Below, one piece after another: positions 20,700 to 32,317 of a stretch of DNA of 64,000 nucleotides; positions within the stretch are counted from its first letter, which is position 1; each line of letters starts with the position of its first letter. The notes under the pieces were generated by a model. That model was not told where the DNA came from. It worked only from the letters and a program-made list of their open reading frames with translations, and searched no databases. The position numbers were made by a program, and so were the translations under genes. Source of the DNA: Paracamarosporium sp. OC-R06-R3 (taxonomy: Eukaryota; Ascomycota; Dothideomycetes; Pleosporales; Didymosphaeriaceae); NCBI GenBank assembly GCA_019828545.1, contig JACVRA010000169.1:169498-233497 (forward strand), in the 5' to 3' direction.

Positions 20700-23245
20700 T
20701 CAAGATAACAGGTCTGCCGCCAACGCCTCCATGTCCTCGAGTGTTTGCGGTTCTTCCACGCGTTGGACACTCTTGCCTTTCCGATTCTTGCTGGGCGCAG
20801 CCTCCTCTTCACCTTCAGAGTCTGACTGGAACCACTTCTTGGTCTTCTTCTGAGGCCGCTCTTCGTCGTCGCTGTAATTGGCATCCGCCCTGAAGTTGGC
20901 AAGAGCATCCTCGCCTGTATCCGCAATTTCCACACCTCCTTCATCATCATCACTCGCCATGTCCATCTCGCCCCGCTCCCGTTCCTTCCGTTTCCGCGCC
21001 TTCTCTTTCCTCTTCGCCTTCGCTGCTGCCTTATCCAGCACATCAGCCTGAGCAACAGCGTCTCTCTCGGCGTCGAGGAACCTTTGCCGTTGCTCTTCCG
21101 GTAGGCCCTTCGCACGGAAGTCGTCCTCGTCTTCAAGCTCGTAGATTTCGTGGGCATTACCTTCATCATCGTAGACGAGCTTCTTGCCCTTATCCATGAG
21201 TTTAAGAAGTTTCTTTTTAGATTGAAGGAGCTTCTCACGACGGTTGCTGTCAATGATAAGGGGTTGAGATGCACCTGCCAAATTAACGACCTTTCCTTTC
21301 GGTGCGGTAGGGTCGTCGACCTTAACACCTTCCACATTCGTCTCATCTCCTTCAGCAGGTATCCTTCTCTTAACAGCAAGAAAGTCATCTTCGTCGTTAC
21401 CCACGTCATGTGCTCCACCAGTGAAGTCGTTATCGGTCGATATATCTCCCGCGTCTCCATCTTGGACAAGCTTCTTGTAGTGGTCCGCAAGAACGTCTTG
21501 GTTCTGCCTCTCGAACATACGGTCATACTTTGTCCGAACTGTTTTGGCTTTCTTGCCCGACTGCTCCTCTCCTTCTTCTTCCGAGGAGCCGGAGATCTCG
21601 AGCTCTTGTCGGGACTGATGTTTTTTCTTCTTCTCGTCATCATCCTTCAGGAACCTGATCTTCGGCGCACCTGGAAGACCCAGACTAGCAGCGAAATTTT
21701 CGAGATCGTAGTTTTTGATGTTGAAAACCTCCTTGTCCTTCTGCACGTACAGAGACTTGGTGTACGTGATGAAAGCTTTCTGCGCAAGATATTTCAGTTC
21801 TGGATCCTTGAAACACATATGCACCAGCTGGCTTTTGATGGACTGCTTTTTTTTCTGCCGGACATTGATGATCTCGATGGGCACCTTTTTGGCTTCCAGT
21901 CGTTTCAACATGCCTTCCTCCTCGCTTGGCGCTAGGAACAAGACGCCTCGTCCCTCACGGTTGTAGCGCGCTGTTCGACCGACACGATGAATGTACGTGT
22001 CGACATCTTCAGGACAATCGACTTGTATTACGAAGTCGACAGCGGGAAAATCGAGGCCTCGCGCTGCAACGTCCGTAGCAAACAAGCAGGAGAATTTGGC
22101 GGCAGCAAACTTTGTTGTTACGTCTAGTCGAGCCCCTTGTTTCTGGCGACCGTGAAGGTGTAGTAAAGGTATGCCTGGTTGCATATGGCGAAAGGACTCG
22201 TAAACAAATCGGATCATTTTCGCCGATGAGAAGAAGCATAATATCTTCTTCTTTTTGCTGGCTTGAATAAAGCTCCACAGCATATCTAGCTTCTCCTCAA
22301 CCGGACAAATGAAGTAGTTCTGCTGTAGGGTTTTTGGGGTCGCGGATTTATCCTCCGCATGCACGGAGACGTACTCCGGCTCATGCAAACTTAAGCGGGC
22401 AAGATCGGAGACTTTTTTGGACTGCGTGGCTGAGAACAACAAGGTCTGGCGCTCCTTGGGAAGATACTCCAATATAGCGTCAACGTCTTTCTGGAAACCC
22501 ATGTCGAGAATGCGGTCAGCTTCATCCAGGACTAGCATTTTGAGATCGTCCACGTTGAAGGCAACCGTTTGCGATAAATGTTGCAGGATTCGGCCAGGCG
22601 TCGCGACCAGAATGTTCATTCTCGTCAGAGCTTCACGCTCCGCTTCCAAGCTCTTTCCGCCTATAACAAGCCCAGCTGCGAACATGTGACCGTGCTTTCC
22701 TATTCTGCGCAACACGTCGAAGATCTGTATGGCGAGTTCGCGGGTTGGCGATATGATCAAGGCGCCCAAGCCAGCATCTGCGCCGACATGTTGCAACCGA
22801 TATAGATTTTCGAGGACGGGAATCAGGAAGGCCAAAGTCTTTCCGCTGCCGGTCTTTGCTGCCCCCAGAATATCATGGCCCTTGAGTGCAATCGGGATCG
22901 CCTTCGCTTGGACATCCGTCATCATGGAGAAATGCGCCGACTTGAGGCCGGCCCTGGTGGCACCAGAGAGCGGAAGGTCGGTGAAGTCCTTGTACGAGCC
23001 ATCCTTGGTGTCCTGCGCAGGTCGGTTAGCGGGCACGGAGGGTGTGCGGGAGCCTCGGGGCACTTTACAAGCTGCGTGACAGCCTCATCCAGCTGCTCAA
23101 CATGGACGTCTTCGCGCTTGCGCTTCTGCGCGCCGGCCTGTTTCTTGACCTTGGTCGGCCTGGTACGGCCCGTTATGCCGGACACAACCTGGGCAGTCAG
23201 CGGACAACGGACGCGGGTAGTTTGGTTGTCACGGATACTCACCAT
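20700..23245 (-). CDS. DBP4: DEAD-box RNA helicase DBP4/HCA4 (DDX10 type)
   Basis: ATP-dependent RNA helicase of the nucleolus that acts in early 18S rRNA processing and release of U14 snoRNA in yeast. Main exon 20700-23012, a 56-nt intron (23013-23068), and an upstream exon to the ATG at 23245. All family motifs are visible: the Q-motif region, AAKTGSGKT (Walker A), SPTRELA, TPGR, DEAD, SATQ, ARGLDFP and HRVGRTAR. The C-terminal third is charged, with acidic stretches and [15 protein letters not shown] segments, as in the family. The sequence directly after the ATG is GTGAGT and a good branch and acceptor follow, so a 54-nt intron immediately behind the start codon is likely: 811 residues if spliced, 829 if retained, with no frame change. 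It shares a short promoter with the J-protein gene starting at 23409. Confidence 0.95.
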
Positions 23246-23408
23246 GTCGACGCAGATGGAAAGTTGTCGTGGGGTTGCGAGACAGCAGCCAATTTTTTTG
23301 GAGACGGCGCTCCGTGGGGCCCGTGCGCGTGCAGGGCGGCGGGGACGCAGCCGCTCGGAGGTGCCTGGACCTCCGCCGCCGCTCACTCGCACCCACCAAC
23401 ACACCACG
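23246..23408. promoter_or_regulatory. Bidirectional promoter between DBP4 and the J-protein gene
   Basis: Only 163 nt separate the two divergent start codons, so both 5' leaders and the shared core promoter must lie here. No TATA box is evident. The arrangement predicts co-expression of the two genes. Confidence 0.6.
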
Positions 23409-24093
23409 ATGGGCAACGAGGACGGCGACATCGAGGCCGAGCTCCTGGCGGCGGGGAAAGAACTGGACAAGGTGCGCCGCTCCCCAAGCACCCCGAAACC
23501 CATGCTGATGGCTGCAGGATGGCGAAATCGACCGCATTCTCTCCGTCTTCAAGCTCAACGCATATGCCGTGCTGGACCTGCAGCCTGGCGTCCCCGAATC
23601 CGACATCAAGAAAACGTATCGCACCAAATCGCTCCTCATACATCCCGACAAAACGTCCAACCCAAAGGCTCCCGAGGCTTTTGATCGCCTGAAGAAAGCC
23701 CAGACCACGCTCATGGACGACAAGCTGCGTGCTGAGCTAGAAGAGCACATCTCCGACGCGCGCATGCTGCTGATGCGTGAGCGCAAGCTCACGGCCGACG
23801 ACGAGGAAACGCGCGGCGACGAGTTTGCCAAGGCATGGCGGGAGAAGACAACGTGGGTCATCATGGACAACGAGAAGCGCAGGAGGCGGCAGATGGAGGC
23901 CCAAATGCGAGAGGAAGGTCGGGCGCAGCGCAAAGAGGAGGAAGAGATTGCAGAGCGGAAGCGCAAGAGGGAGCATGACGACGCCTGGGAAAAGACGCGA
24001 GATACGCGCATCAACAGTTGGAGGGACTTTCAGAAGGGCAAGGGCCCCGACGACGGCAAGAAGAAAAAGAAGAAGATGAAGGTGGTGGGTTGA
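23409..24093 (+). CDS. J-domain protein, DNAJC8/Spf31-like splicing-associated factor
   Basis: Two exons (23409-23471, 23518-24093) and a 46-nt phase-0 intron give 212 residues. The J domain starts at about residue 35 with NAYAVLDLQPGVPESDIKK, carries the essential HPD at IHPDKTSNP, and is followed by a long charged helix (EKRRRRQMEAQMREEGRAQR and on) and a lysine-rich tail. Size, position of the J domain and the basic helical C-terminus match DNAJC8 and fission-yeast Spf31, which co-purify with the spliceosome. The HPD loop would stimulate an Hsp70. I am confident in the domain and less so in the exact orthology. Confidence 0.88.
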
Positions 24094-25337
24094 GAAATCA
24101 CATTTCAGGCATGGCGTTTATGGGCACTGGCTTCTTTCTCAAGCGTGGACAAGGCTCCTGCAAAGCGCGGAGTTCAAAGCGGGCGAGCGATCGCGCTCAG
24201 ATTCGGGCGCCACTTGGGCGCAGCACGTGGTAGTGGATAATCCATGGATCCCTGTAACATATGATACACTCACGAAGCTTGTTCCCACGGGACGTGCCTC
24301 CCTTTCAGAGATACTATTGAAATGCATTCAATCATTTCACAAAAGCTCATTATGTTTGCCGAGTAAATCGAGTGTTGCGTACCGCGGCAATTGCCTCTGC
24401 TCGAACTTGTGCTCTTGCCTCTCCAGGTGCGCCACATTATTCGATCGATACGAACAATCCCGTTTGGTCAAGGTCTCGCGCAAGCTGAAAGCCGGATCAT
24501 TTGTACGAGACAGTCACATCAGTGGCTGCGCCAGACGCAGTATTTGAGATGGGAAGGCACACGTTGTAACGTTACTCCGCCGGGCACCAAGATGACAAGA
24601 ATCCCCCAGCCATCCACGCACTTCGCGGTACCATTTCATCCTACTGTTACATTCTAACAAAAGTGTTTTTAAAAGAAAGGGTATAAAAATGCACTGCCCC
24701 ACCCATGCGTTCATCACACTCAATCCGAATGCGTGCGCACAAGAAGTCCGCCCGACCCAGCCCAGGATTCTGAGATCTGAAGAGGGAGACGCGCATGGTG
24801 ATCGAAATTCTCCGAAAAGCCAATCACGGGCCATCCATACTAGCCCATCTTTTTCCGTCATAACACCAAAGCCAATTTTATCTTGTTCGTTCCACGAACG
24901 CGTTCGGGCATGCTATCGATGGTGGTGGATATCCATGTCCCTCTACTAGATTTTTCGTCGCCCATGCTTGTCCCGTTCCCCATGATGTACGACAAGCGAA
25001 AGCAGATTGAGTGCTGCATAATAAAACAGTTGCAACCGAAGTCGAATTGTCGAATTGGAAATGCCCATGGTATCTCTGTCCCTCAAAAGTGCTTACATCG
25101 ACGAACGCCTCCGAAATGCGAAGGACGCAAGGAATGATTATGTACGGAGCCGAGAAAAAATGCTGTAGCGCTCCAAACCCATTGTGCTTCAAACACTAGC
25201 GACAAGGCCGGCCTCGTCGAGAACCAAAAGGTACGTATGTACAAGTCTCTTCAAGTATCGGAAAAATTATCACAGTTGTGTATTAGTTCAATCGTTTAGC
25301 AGATGAGACATGCCGTTAAGCCGTTTGTTTTCGTTCA
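24094..25337. other. Convergent intergenic region
   Basis: Lies between the 3' ends of the J-protein gene and the Zn2Cys6-PAS regulator. It contains a GGGTATAAAAA sequence at 24679-24689 but no supported ORF follows. It is probably two 3' UTRs plus spacer. Confidence 0.45.
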
Positions 25338-27520
25338 TCATTCCAGTACTTCGTGTATATTTAAGCGTCTCCGTTTGCCTGTATCGGGCGTATCAGGTCT
25401 CGCATCTGCACTCGAAGGAGAAGTACGTCGTCGCAAGCGTGCGTTTTCACCAAGGTCCTGTGCCAAGGGTGACCCTAAAGCAGGTGTGGTGCGAATTGGC
25501 GGTAATTGTAACCCCTCCAACCGGGCAGGATGAGCCGCCCCGCGCTGAGCCTCGGACGCGACCGAATTAGTTCTTGACGCGGGTTGATAGGAAGAGGGGT
25601 ACGCTCCCGGCTGGGATGGCGGCTGATAAGTCGGAAAATATCCCTGCTCGGGACCAGCTGTTGGAGAGTAGCCGTAGGAAGGACTACCCCCATAAGAGCT
25701 GGAACTGATGGTCGGAAGCGATGTTCTGACCGTATTGAAATTGAAATAGGGAGAGGTCGGGGCGGAGCTAGTAGAAGAGGTTGGTCGAAGAGCGTACGTG
25801 CCGAATTCTCCGGGCGGCGCGTTCGTAAGAGCTGACATGGTCTGGGAGGTGCGCATCGTTGTAGGTGGAGCCAGCTGCTTTGTTGAAAGAGGCGGACCTA
25901 CAGATCGAGGCGGCGTGTGGACCACCAGCGTTACAAAATACAACGAGGTTTTGGCGAGCCGAATCTGCGTCTGAAGAGAATGATACTGGCCGTTGGGTAG
26001 GCGGAAGTTGAGAAGCACGGGCCTGTGCGTAAACCCATGAGTGACTTGGTCAACGTCCTTGTCCGCAACTGATTGCATCACGGGCTGCATGGGATCTTGC
26101 CCCACCGGGGTTATAGGAGCCATGTAAGTGGGCTCGCGCTCGTCACGCTCCATGCGCAATTCGGTGCGCAGCTGTTGTAGAACATCTTGCTGTCGGCTTT
26201 CAAGCAACTCTGCCAAAGTTTTACCGCGAGCGTCGCCAAGAAACGCAACCAGATCTTGAAAAGCTTGATTGGTCTTTTGAACGACGAGGTCCAGGTCAAG
26301 AAATGCTACGGGCAGGGATTGATACGCCAGATTCGGACCCGCAGAGTATGGCGAGGTTGTTACCCCACTCAGACTACCAGAGCGAGGTGGATGTGTAGTG
26401 GATATAGCCGCTGGTTGAAGACGGGTTTTCGAAGCGTCTTCCTCGCGGGTCGATGCCAACACGCGATACGGTTCGGCTGCTCGTGGGGCTGTCGCAAACA
26501 GAGACTGCTGGCCCAAAAGGTCAGATCCGGACTGGGGTAAAGACCCTAAAAGTTGCGTAGACACGGTGCGAGCTTCCTCGCTCCTTCCGAACTCTTTGTC
26601 GTCCCTCAACCTAGGACGGCCTCTCTTCTTATGCTGTACATCCTTGCATGTGTCCTGGAGCCACGTTAGCGTCGACTGCGTCCGTGAGAGCACACATGGG
26701 ATAGTTGGGTGTCAAGCAATCCACTGACCTGCTTTCCAGAAGCCACACATCGACCGCATGGACGTTGAACGTCGCAGCTGAGATGTGCCTTTTTGCAGTT
26801 CACGCATGCAGATGCTACGTGCGCTTTTGTTCTCCTCGCTGGCTTCGCCTGTCTCAGGGGTTGAGGAGCTATGATTGCACCTTGGTGTTCTTGTGGGCCT
26901 GGAGCCACACCTTGGCTGTTAAGATACGGAGGAACACCAGGAGGGGGATAACCATAGACGTAGTTCTGCGAAACGTGCACGGATGCATACGCAGGATCAA
27001 GACCGCGGCCTGGCTGGTAGTGCATTGGTGGGCCTCTCGGTTGGGACTCTCCAGGGTACAAGGGCCGCTGTTGCGCAATGCCCTGGGAAGCGGTTACCGA
27101 TCGAGGGTCAAGCAACGACGTCGATGGTGGATGCGGGCGAGGTTCGTGCAGCGGCGGCGGGTACGGGTGTCCTTCTGGTTCGTCCACGCGGGCTGAACGG
27201 CGAGCGGGCGAAAGAGAATCGGACATGGGAGGAGATGGATAGCTGTGCTGCTCAGGCCTACCAGGACTGAACTGTGGTGGGAACTTTACCAGGCCGTTTG
27301 CCGGTTCTTGATATCGCCCGAAAGGCGAAGAAGGAAGCGAAGTGGGAGGAGGTAAGGACAGACTCTGCATTGCTCGACCAGCGCAGCGCTCAAACGCCGC
27401 GGCCGCAGCGGGAGCGCAATGCTCAGCGTGAATGGTTGGAAGGTTGAATGGGGTCGTGGGCGTGGACAAGTGGGACGAATGATGGTACGATTCGAAAATG
27501 GGTAGCTGTTGGGTCTGCAT
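25338..27520 (-). CDS. Zn2Cys6 transcription factor with PAS domain
   Basis: Exons 26729-27520 and 25338-26654 with a 74-nt phase-0 intron give 702 residues. A long Pro/Ser/Gln-rich N-terminus leads to a binuclear zinc cluster with spacing C-x2-C-x6-C-x5-C-x2-C-x8-C, starting ACVNCKKAHLSC. The intron falls between the fifth and sixth cysteine. A basic KKRGRPRLRD follows. Residues about 385-520 look like a PAS fold (LPVAFLDLDLVVQKTNQAF ... ARGKTLAELL ... LPNGQYHSLQTQIRLAKTSLYFVTLVV). The Zn cluster plus PAS combination is that of the ERT1/RDS2/AcuK-type regulators of gluconeogenesis and non-fermentable carbon use, but orthology is not certain. The C-terminus is Ser/Tyr/Pro-rich and ends in a basic KRRRLN segment. 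The start at 27520 is preferred over an ATG 69 nt upstream because a likely 5'-leader acceptor lies between them. Confidence 0.88.
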
Positions 27521-30500
27521 GTCGAGCACAGGTGAGTGACACTCTGGGAACCTGAGTAATGACAACATACAGGATAGGCGCAAGTGCATATGAGGAGAAG
27601 GAAGAAAGCACCAAACGTCTACATATGGCGCCCCTCACGGAGTATCAGAAACATCCGTCAAGTCACGAAGTCCGGGCAGGGATAGGCGGAGAAGGGAAAG
27701 TGATCGGTACCTTTTTGGAAATTTCCGTACTAGACGGGAGCAGTGGTCGGAGGTGTTTCAGGGCGGCTTTGGTAAGAAGCACGCGAGCCTCCCGTGGTGG
27801 CAGGGAGCAGCCAGAGCCAGTCCGTCTCGACAGGGCTGGGGGAGGTGGTCGGAGAAGAGGTGAGAGAGCGGATGACGGAGCCAATGGACCGTGGTGCGTG
27901 CGAGCAGCACTGAACGCAGGAGGGAGAGCGTCTGGCTAGCTCGGCGGAGATCCTCCAGTAATAACCTCGATCGGTTCTCGAGGTGGTGGTCCCAGATCTG
28001 GTCGAAAATCCCTGCGATGGATGGCAGCCACAGCACGGAGCGCACCAGCACCGGGCTATGGGAAGCTTGGGCGGGCAGGGGAGGCGGCATGCTGGCTCTT
28101 GTTCGGCTGATGGTTCTTTGGCAATGCATGCGGCCTGTCGCCAGAGGAGTCGCGCAGCCGCGGCGCGTGGCGTGGAGAGCATGGGCGGGCATGGGCGACA
28201 TGGGCGGGCGACGATGGGGGGGCCTGGGTGGCTCGCCTACGCGCGCCGGCATGCCCCCTGCAGCAGCGCACGCAAACCGGCGGGCTAGCCACGGCGGGCG
28301 AGCGCTGGAGGCGGCGGGCACAGCGAGGCAGCAGGCAGCGCACGGCGGCGTCCCCAGCGCCGGATGGCCCCCGGCTGCGGGCTGCGAGCTGCATGTCAGA
28401 GTCGCCCGTCGCCAGCCGCCAGCGCCAGCCAGCGCCCGCCAGCACCCACCAGCACCCACGCCAGCGACAGGCCCGCGCGGCCGGCACGCCTGTCATGTTC
28501 GCGCTCCCGGCGCCCTCGACCGCGCTGCCTCCAGCATGCCCGCCGCCTGCGGGCTCGACGTGCGCAGCGGACATGGCACGGCATCAGCCACGGCGCCGAT
28601 CGGCGGATAGGGCTCTCCCACGCTGTCGTCCCCGCACGCTGCCTCGCACGCCTCTGCGTCGACGCAAACCTCCGATGCAGCGATCCCACCCGTCGTCGCT
28701 GCTGCAGATCCCCTCGCCGCCCACTCCGCGCCGGCGCTGGCGGGCGTCCAACGGACGCTGCGGGTCATGGAGTTAGCCTTCGCTGTGCCGCCCACGACAG
28801 GCGCTACAGCTGCATGTGCCGGCGTCTGCTATGCCCTGCTATGCCTTCGGCACGCACTCCCCGGCCTAGCCTTGTCCCCCCGAGCCTCCCACTGCTCCCC
28901 CCAGTGCCTCCCATTGTGCTTTGCATCGTAGCTCCCGCTGTAACGTGATTGGGACCTTTCCACGTGGTCGCCCGTCGCGAAGCCTGCCAAATGGAACCAT
29001 AGCTGCTCGGCCGGCTCGTCCTGTAGGCCACGCACCAAGCCGTAGGGTGCAGCCCGTCAAAGTCTGGTCATTCTCGTTCCCTGCGACCGTGCATATTGTT
29101 TGTTATTGCTGCAACCATCCCAAAGGCCACGATGCAAAACCGTCGCTATATCGCCCGAGATATAGCTGTGGCTTGCCGTCAGTCCAAGTGCGATCTCGCC
29201 CAAAAAGTTCCGGCGTGGTGTCTGCGACCCTGGTTACCGTCGACGATCACCCAGAAACGTCCGCTGCGGAGATTGCCCTGATTCATGCGCCCGACGAGCT
29301 TGGACAGTGTGGAGCCGCGCCGAGCCTCGCGGTGGCACAGATATTGTGATATATCTCGTGGAAATTGTCCTCCACGCTGGCAGAGTGAAGGGTGATGCAT
29401 GTGACCGCAACAATTGGTGGCATGGCTGGGCGCTATAGTGGCCAATGGCTGTGGCCCATGGCTTTTCCACACTGTCGTCAGCACGCTTGCAGGTACGACG
29501 GAGGAGGGCCTGACGAGCAGGCTCCCGGGTTTTGCACGCAGCACGCGTTCTGGTAAGAAGCTTGAGCTCGGAAATACGGGTGCCTGATCCTAGCGACCTC
29601 TGCCAACCCGCCGCTGAGGATGGACGGCGTAATAGATTGGCTGCGTACAAGAATAGCAACGCACCGACGAAGCTTATGGTGTCCCGTGGTCTTTGTCTAT
29701 TTGGAATGGCGCCTGTCCTCGACGTTGTACTATCAACGCATGCAGACACACATCCAAGGCAGTGATTGCTTGTTCGCTGGGTCGGCCCCTGGTTGCTTCG
29801 ATGGCTGTTCTGGAAGCTCGAGAACGCGACCAACGGACGCATGGAGAAATCCACCGCCGCCTAGACTGCCAGCCATGTACTCCGGACCCGCCGTGCGTGA
29901 TGTGTAAGCCGCGTCTCCGAGCCTTCGCTTACTGTGTACGGCAAGGGAATGGCAACAACGTGGTGACTGCGTCTGCTCTCACAGTCCGACGGCCGTGCCA
30001 CCCTGCGAGCCCTGCGAAACGAAACGAAACGAAACGGAACTTTTATGAGCATCGTGGAAGGGCAGCCCCGCCAAAGTCGGATTTTAGCCATTTCAGCAGC
30101 ATGCGCCAAAAATGGCAGCGGGAATATTGAAATCACCACTAACAGAAGGTCGACATTGGACCTTTTATTGCCTCATTTCTGTTGGATTCCAAAGCGAGGG
30201 CTGCACAGAGCATGAGCTGAGGTCGTACTCTATCAAACGCCCTGCCCGGCGCCCCGTCACCGGACCGTCGTCTGCTGGCACGGCTGCGTGTTGCGTCGTG
30301 TCGCCTGGGAATGCGCCTTTTGCGGAAACCATGCAGCGGATAGTGGCAGCAAAAACACAACATGCTGCAGTGCGAGCGGTTCGAGTCTTCAGAGTATGGA
30401 AACGTCATGCCCCTCGAATCCACAAGCCAGGATCCGTGTCAGGTTCAGGGGCGCAAAGGCACGGATTCAACCGCGCGATCTGCGAACCCACGTTTGTGCC

Positions 30501-32317
30501 AAAAGTAGCTCAGCGCTGACCGGGGTCCTTATTGAAAGCCACAAGCCAATGTTTCCCCCGGCATCGACTGGGTGCGGGCCGCCCACATCCATCGTGTTGG
30601 AGGAATTCTTCCTCCAAACACAGCACAGTACACCCTTGTTCGCAACCTCGCCTCGGCCATACATCGTGAACGCATCGTACCCGTCGGTCGCGCGCAACGT
30701 GTTCAGTGCAATTCGCCGGGTAATCATGGCTGGTTCGTCGGTACGAACGAGGGTCCATCGTGACAGTCCTCGCTGGTGCTTGTCGCGTGACAGCGGTAAA
30801 TTTCCGTGGGATGGAGACAGTCTGTTGTAGCGTGGTGTCGCGTAGGCCTAGTCCGTGACTTTGGTCCTTGGCCAGCCTATCCTCGCTTAACGCCGGACTC
30901 TCGTGCTCTCGTCTGGGTGATTATCCGCCCCGATGCCGTATGGGCGGTGGTTGGGTTGGTATTGTGTATCCACAGGCCACTGGATCCCGAGTCAAGTGTA
31001 GGCTTGGGCCTTTGCTGCTGCCATCGATGCTGGGTGGTGCACGCTGTATACAGAGCAAGTAGAGTGGGGCGAACATCGGAGAATTCAGCATGCTGGATAG
31101 TTGCATGGTGGCTTGGTGAGGAGAATAAATCGAAGGTTCGCACACCCATACGACTGATCCGACGATTCTGTACCGTGTTGCGCGTGCGTAGGTGTGGCGC
31201 CTTCTCGAAGCTCGTCTGGCTTTGCTCTAAGCCGCACTCGGAAGCTCCGCAGGAAATACTCCTTCGAACATGGAAAATATTGAAATGCTAGCATGTCCCC
31301 GGTCCACACCCGCCCCAGCAGTGTCGCAAATGAAATTCTCCTTGCAGGTGCGGGTAAATGGCACTTGCACATGGCACGGCACGTCATTCTCGTCTGCTCT
31401 TCTATTTCTTTCTTTAGCATATCGCTTAGGGAAAACCTTGATGCTGGTCGGTGTCGCTGCGCATAAGTCATGAACCAGGGCAAGTGTACGAGCCATCTAC
31501 TCTAGCCCTGTCGACAGGACAGACGATGCAGTGAATCAGGGTTTTCGACGCTATTGTGACCCGCCTGTGTGGTGCCACGTTAAGAAGCTAATGAGCGTCG
31601 CTCTACTCGGCAGCTGTCAATGTCACTTCTAGTCAGGTCGGTAACACGTGTATTTGCCACGAGGATCGTGTTTGGCGGCGTGTTGGGTATTGCGACCCAG
31701 CAAGATACGCCGACACATCGGACGCCTGTGCTGCAAAATGTATACCCCGAGTTGGCACATCATCAATAGCTAATCTGGAGGTGCGTCCTGCTCGTCATCC
31801 ACTGTGCAATATCCGGCCGGTTTTCATGCACCTGCGGAAAGCTCAAAAAGAAAACCAATCGCAATGGACTTCACGTGCGAAGCCGCGCCTCGTATCACTA
31901 TTGGTAATATTCATCTGCCGAGGACTGCATACTGCGAAATTGCTATTTCCAAATTAGCAAATAGCCAGTATTTGTACGCCCGTTCGTGTAGCAGGAAGCT
32001 CGAACCTGAGGTGCGGGACTGCGAGGATTTGCTGAGTGGAGATGATGACGGTAAGCATGTACGGCGGTGAGAGATGCAGGCCCATGTGGGACGTTTCGTA
32101 ACGCTAGGTGGTCCCGATCCCGCCCTATGCTACTGTGATCTTTGCGCCGCACGGTAGTACAGTGCGCTCGGTACGTACCGATGGCGCCTGGTAAGGCTGA
32201 AGGGGAGGTTCAGTGTCAATATTCTACCCAAGATAAGGCCGCCAGTACTTGTAAAACACGGTACTTTGCTCGCCAACTAATGCAAGGATAGTACGATGTA
32301 TTGAATTAGACTTGAGC
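27521..32317. other. Long gene-free, partly GC-rich region
   Basis: About 4.8 kb without a supported gene. At 28050-28900 the DNA is extremely GC-rich, and long overlapping frames open on both strands because stop codons are rare; their translations are Ala/Arg/Pro-rich and show no domain. The rest is ordinary spacer, with a short pentamer repeat at 30016-30035. Part of it is presumably the promoter and 5' leader of the Zn2Cys6-PAS gene. Confidence 0.5.
30016..30035 (+). repeat. (GAAAC)4 microsatellite
   Basis: Four perfect copies of GAAAC followed by one imperfect copy (GGAAC). Confidence 0.9.

Noticed and set aside
26666..27589. Start of the Zn2Cys6-PAS gene at 27589
   Set aside because: A likely splice acceptor (TACTCAG) lies between this ATG and the one at 27520, and the added residues have no coding character.
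27758..28948. Long overlapping frames on both strands (up to about 240 codons) in GC-rich DNA
   Set aside because: They open on both strands at once, are Ala/Arg/Pro-rich, and show no domain or plausible intron structure; the cause is lack of stop codons in GC-rich sequence.
30381..30400. GGTTCGAGTC resembling a tRNA B box
   Set aside because: The flanking bases do not form a T stem and no acceptor stem or A box is found at the right distance.
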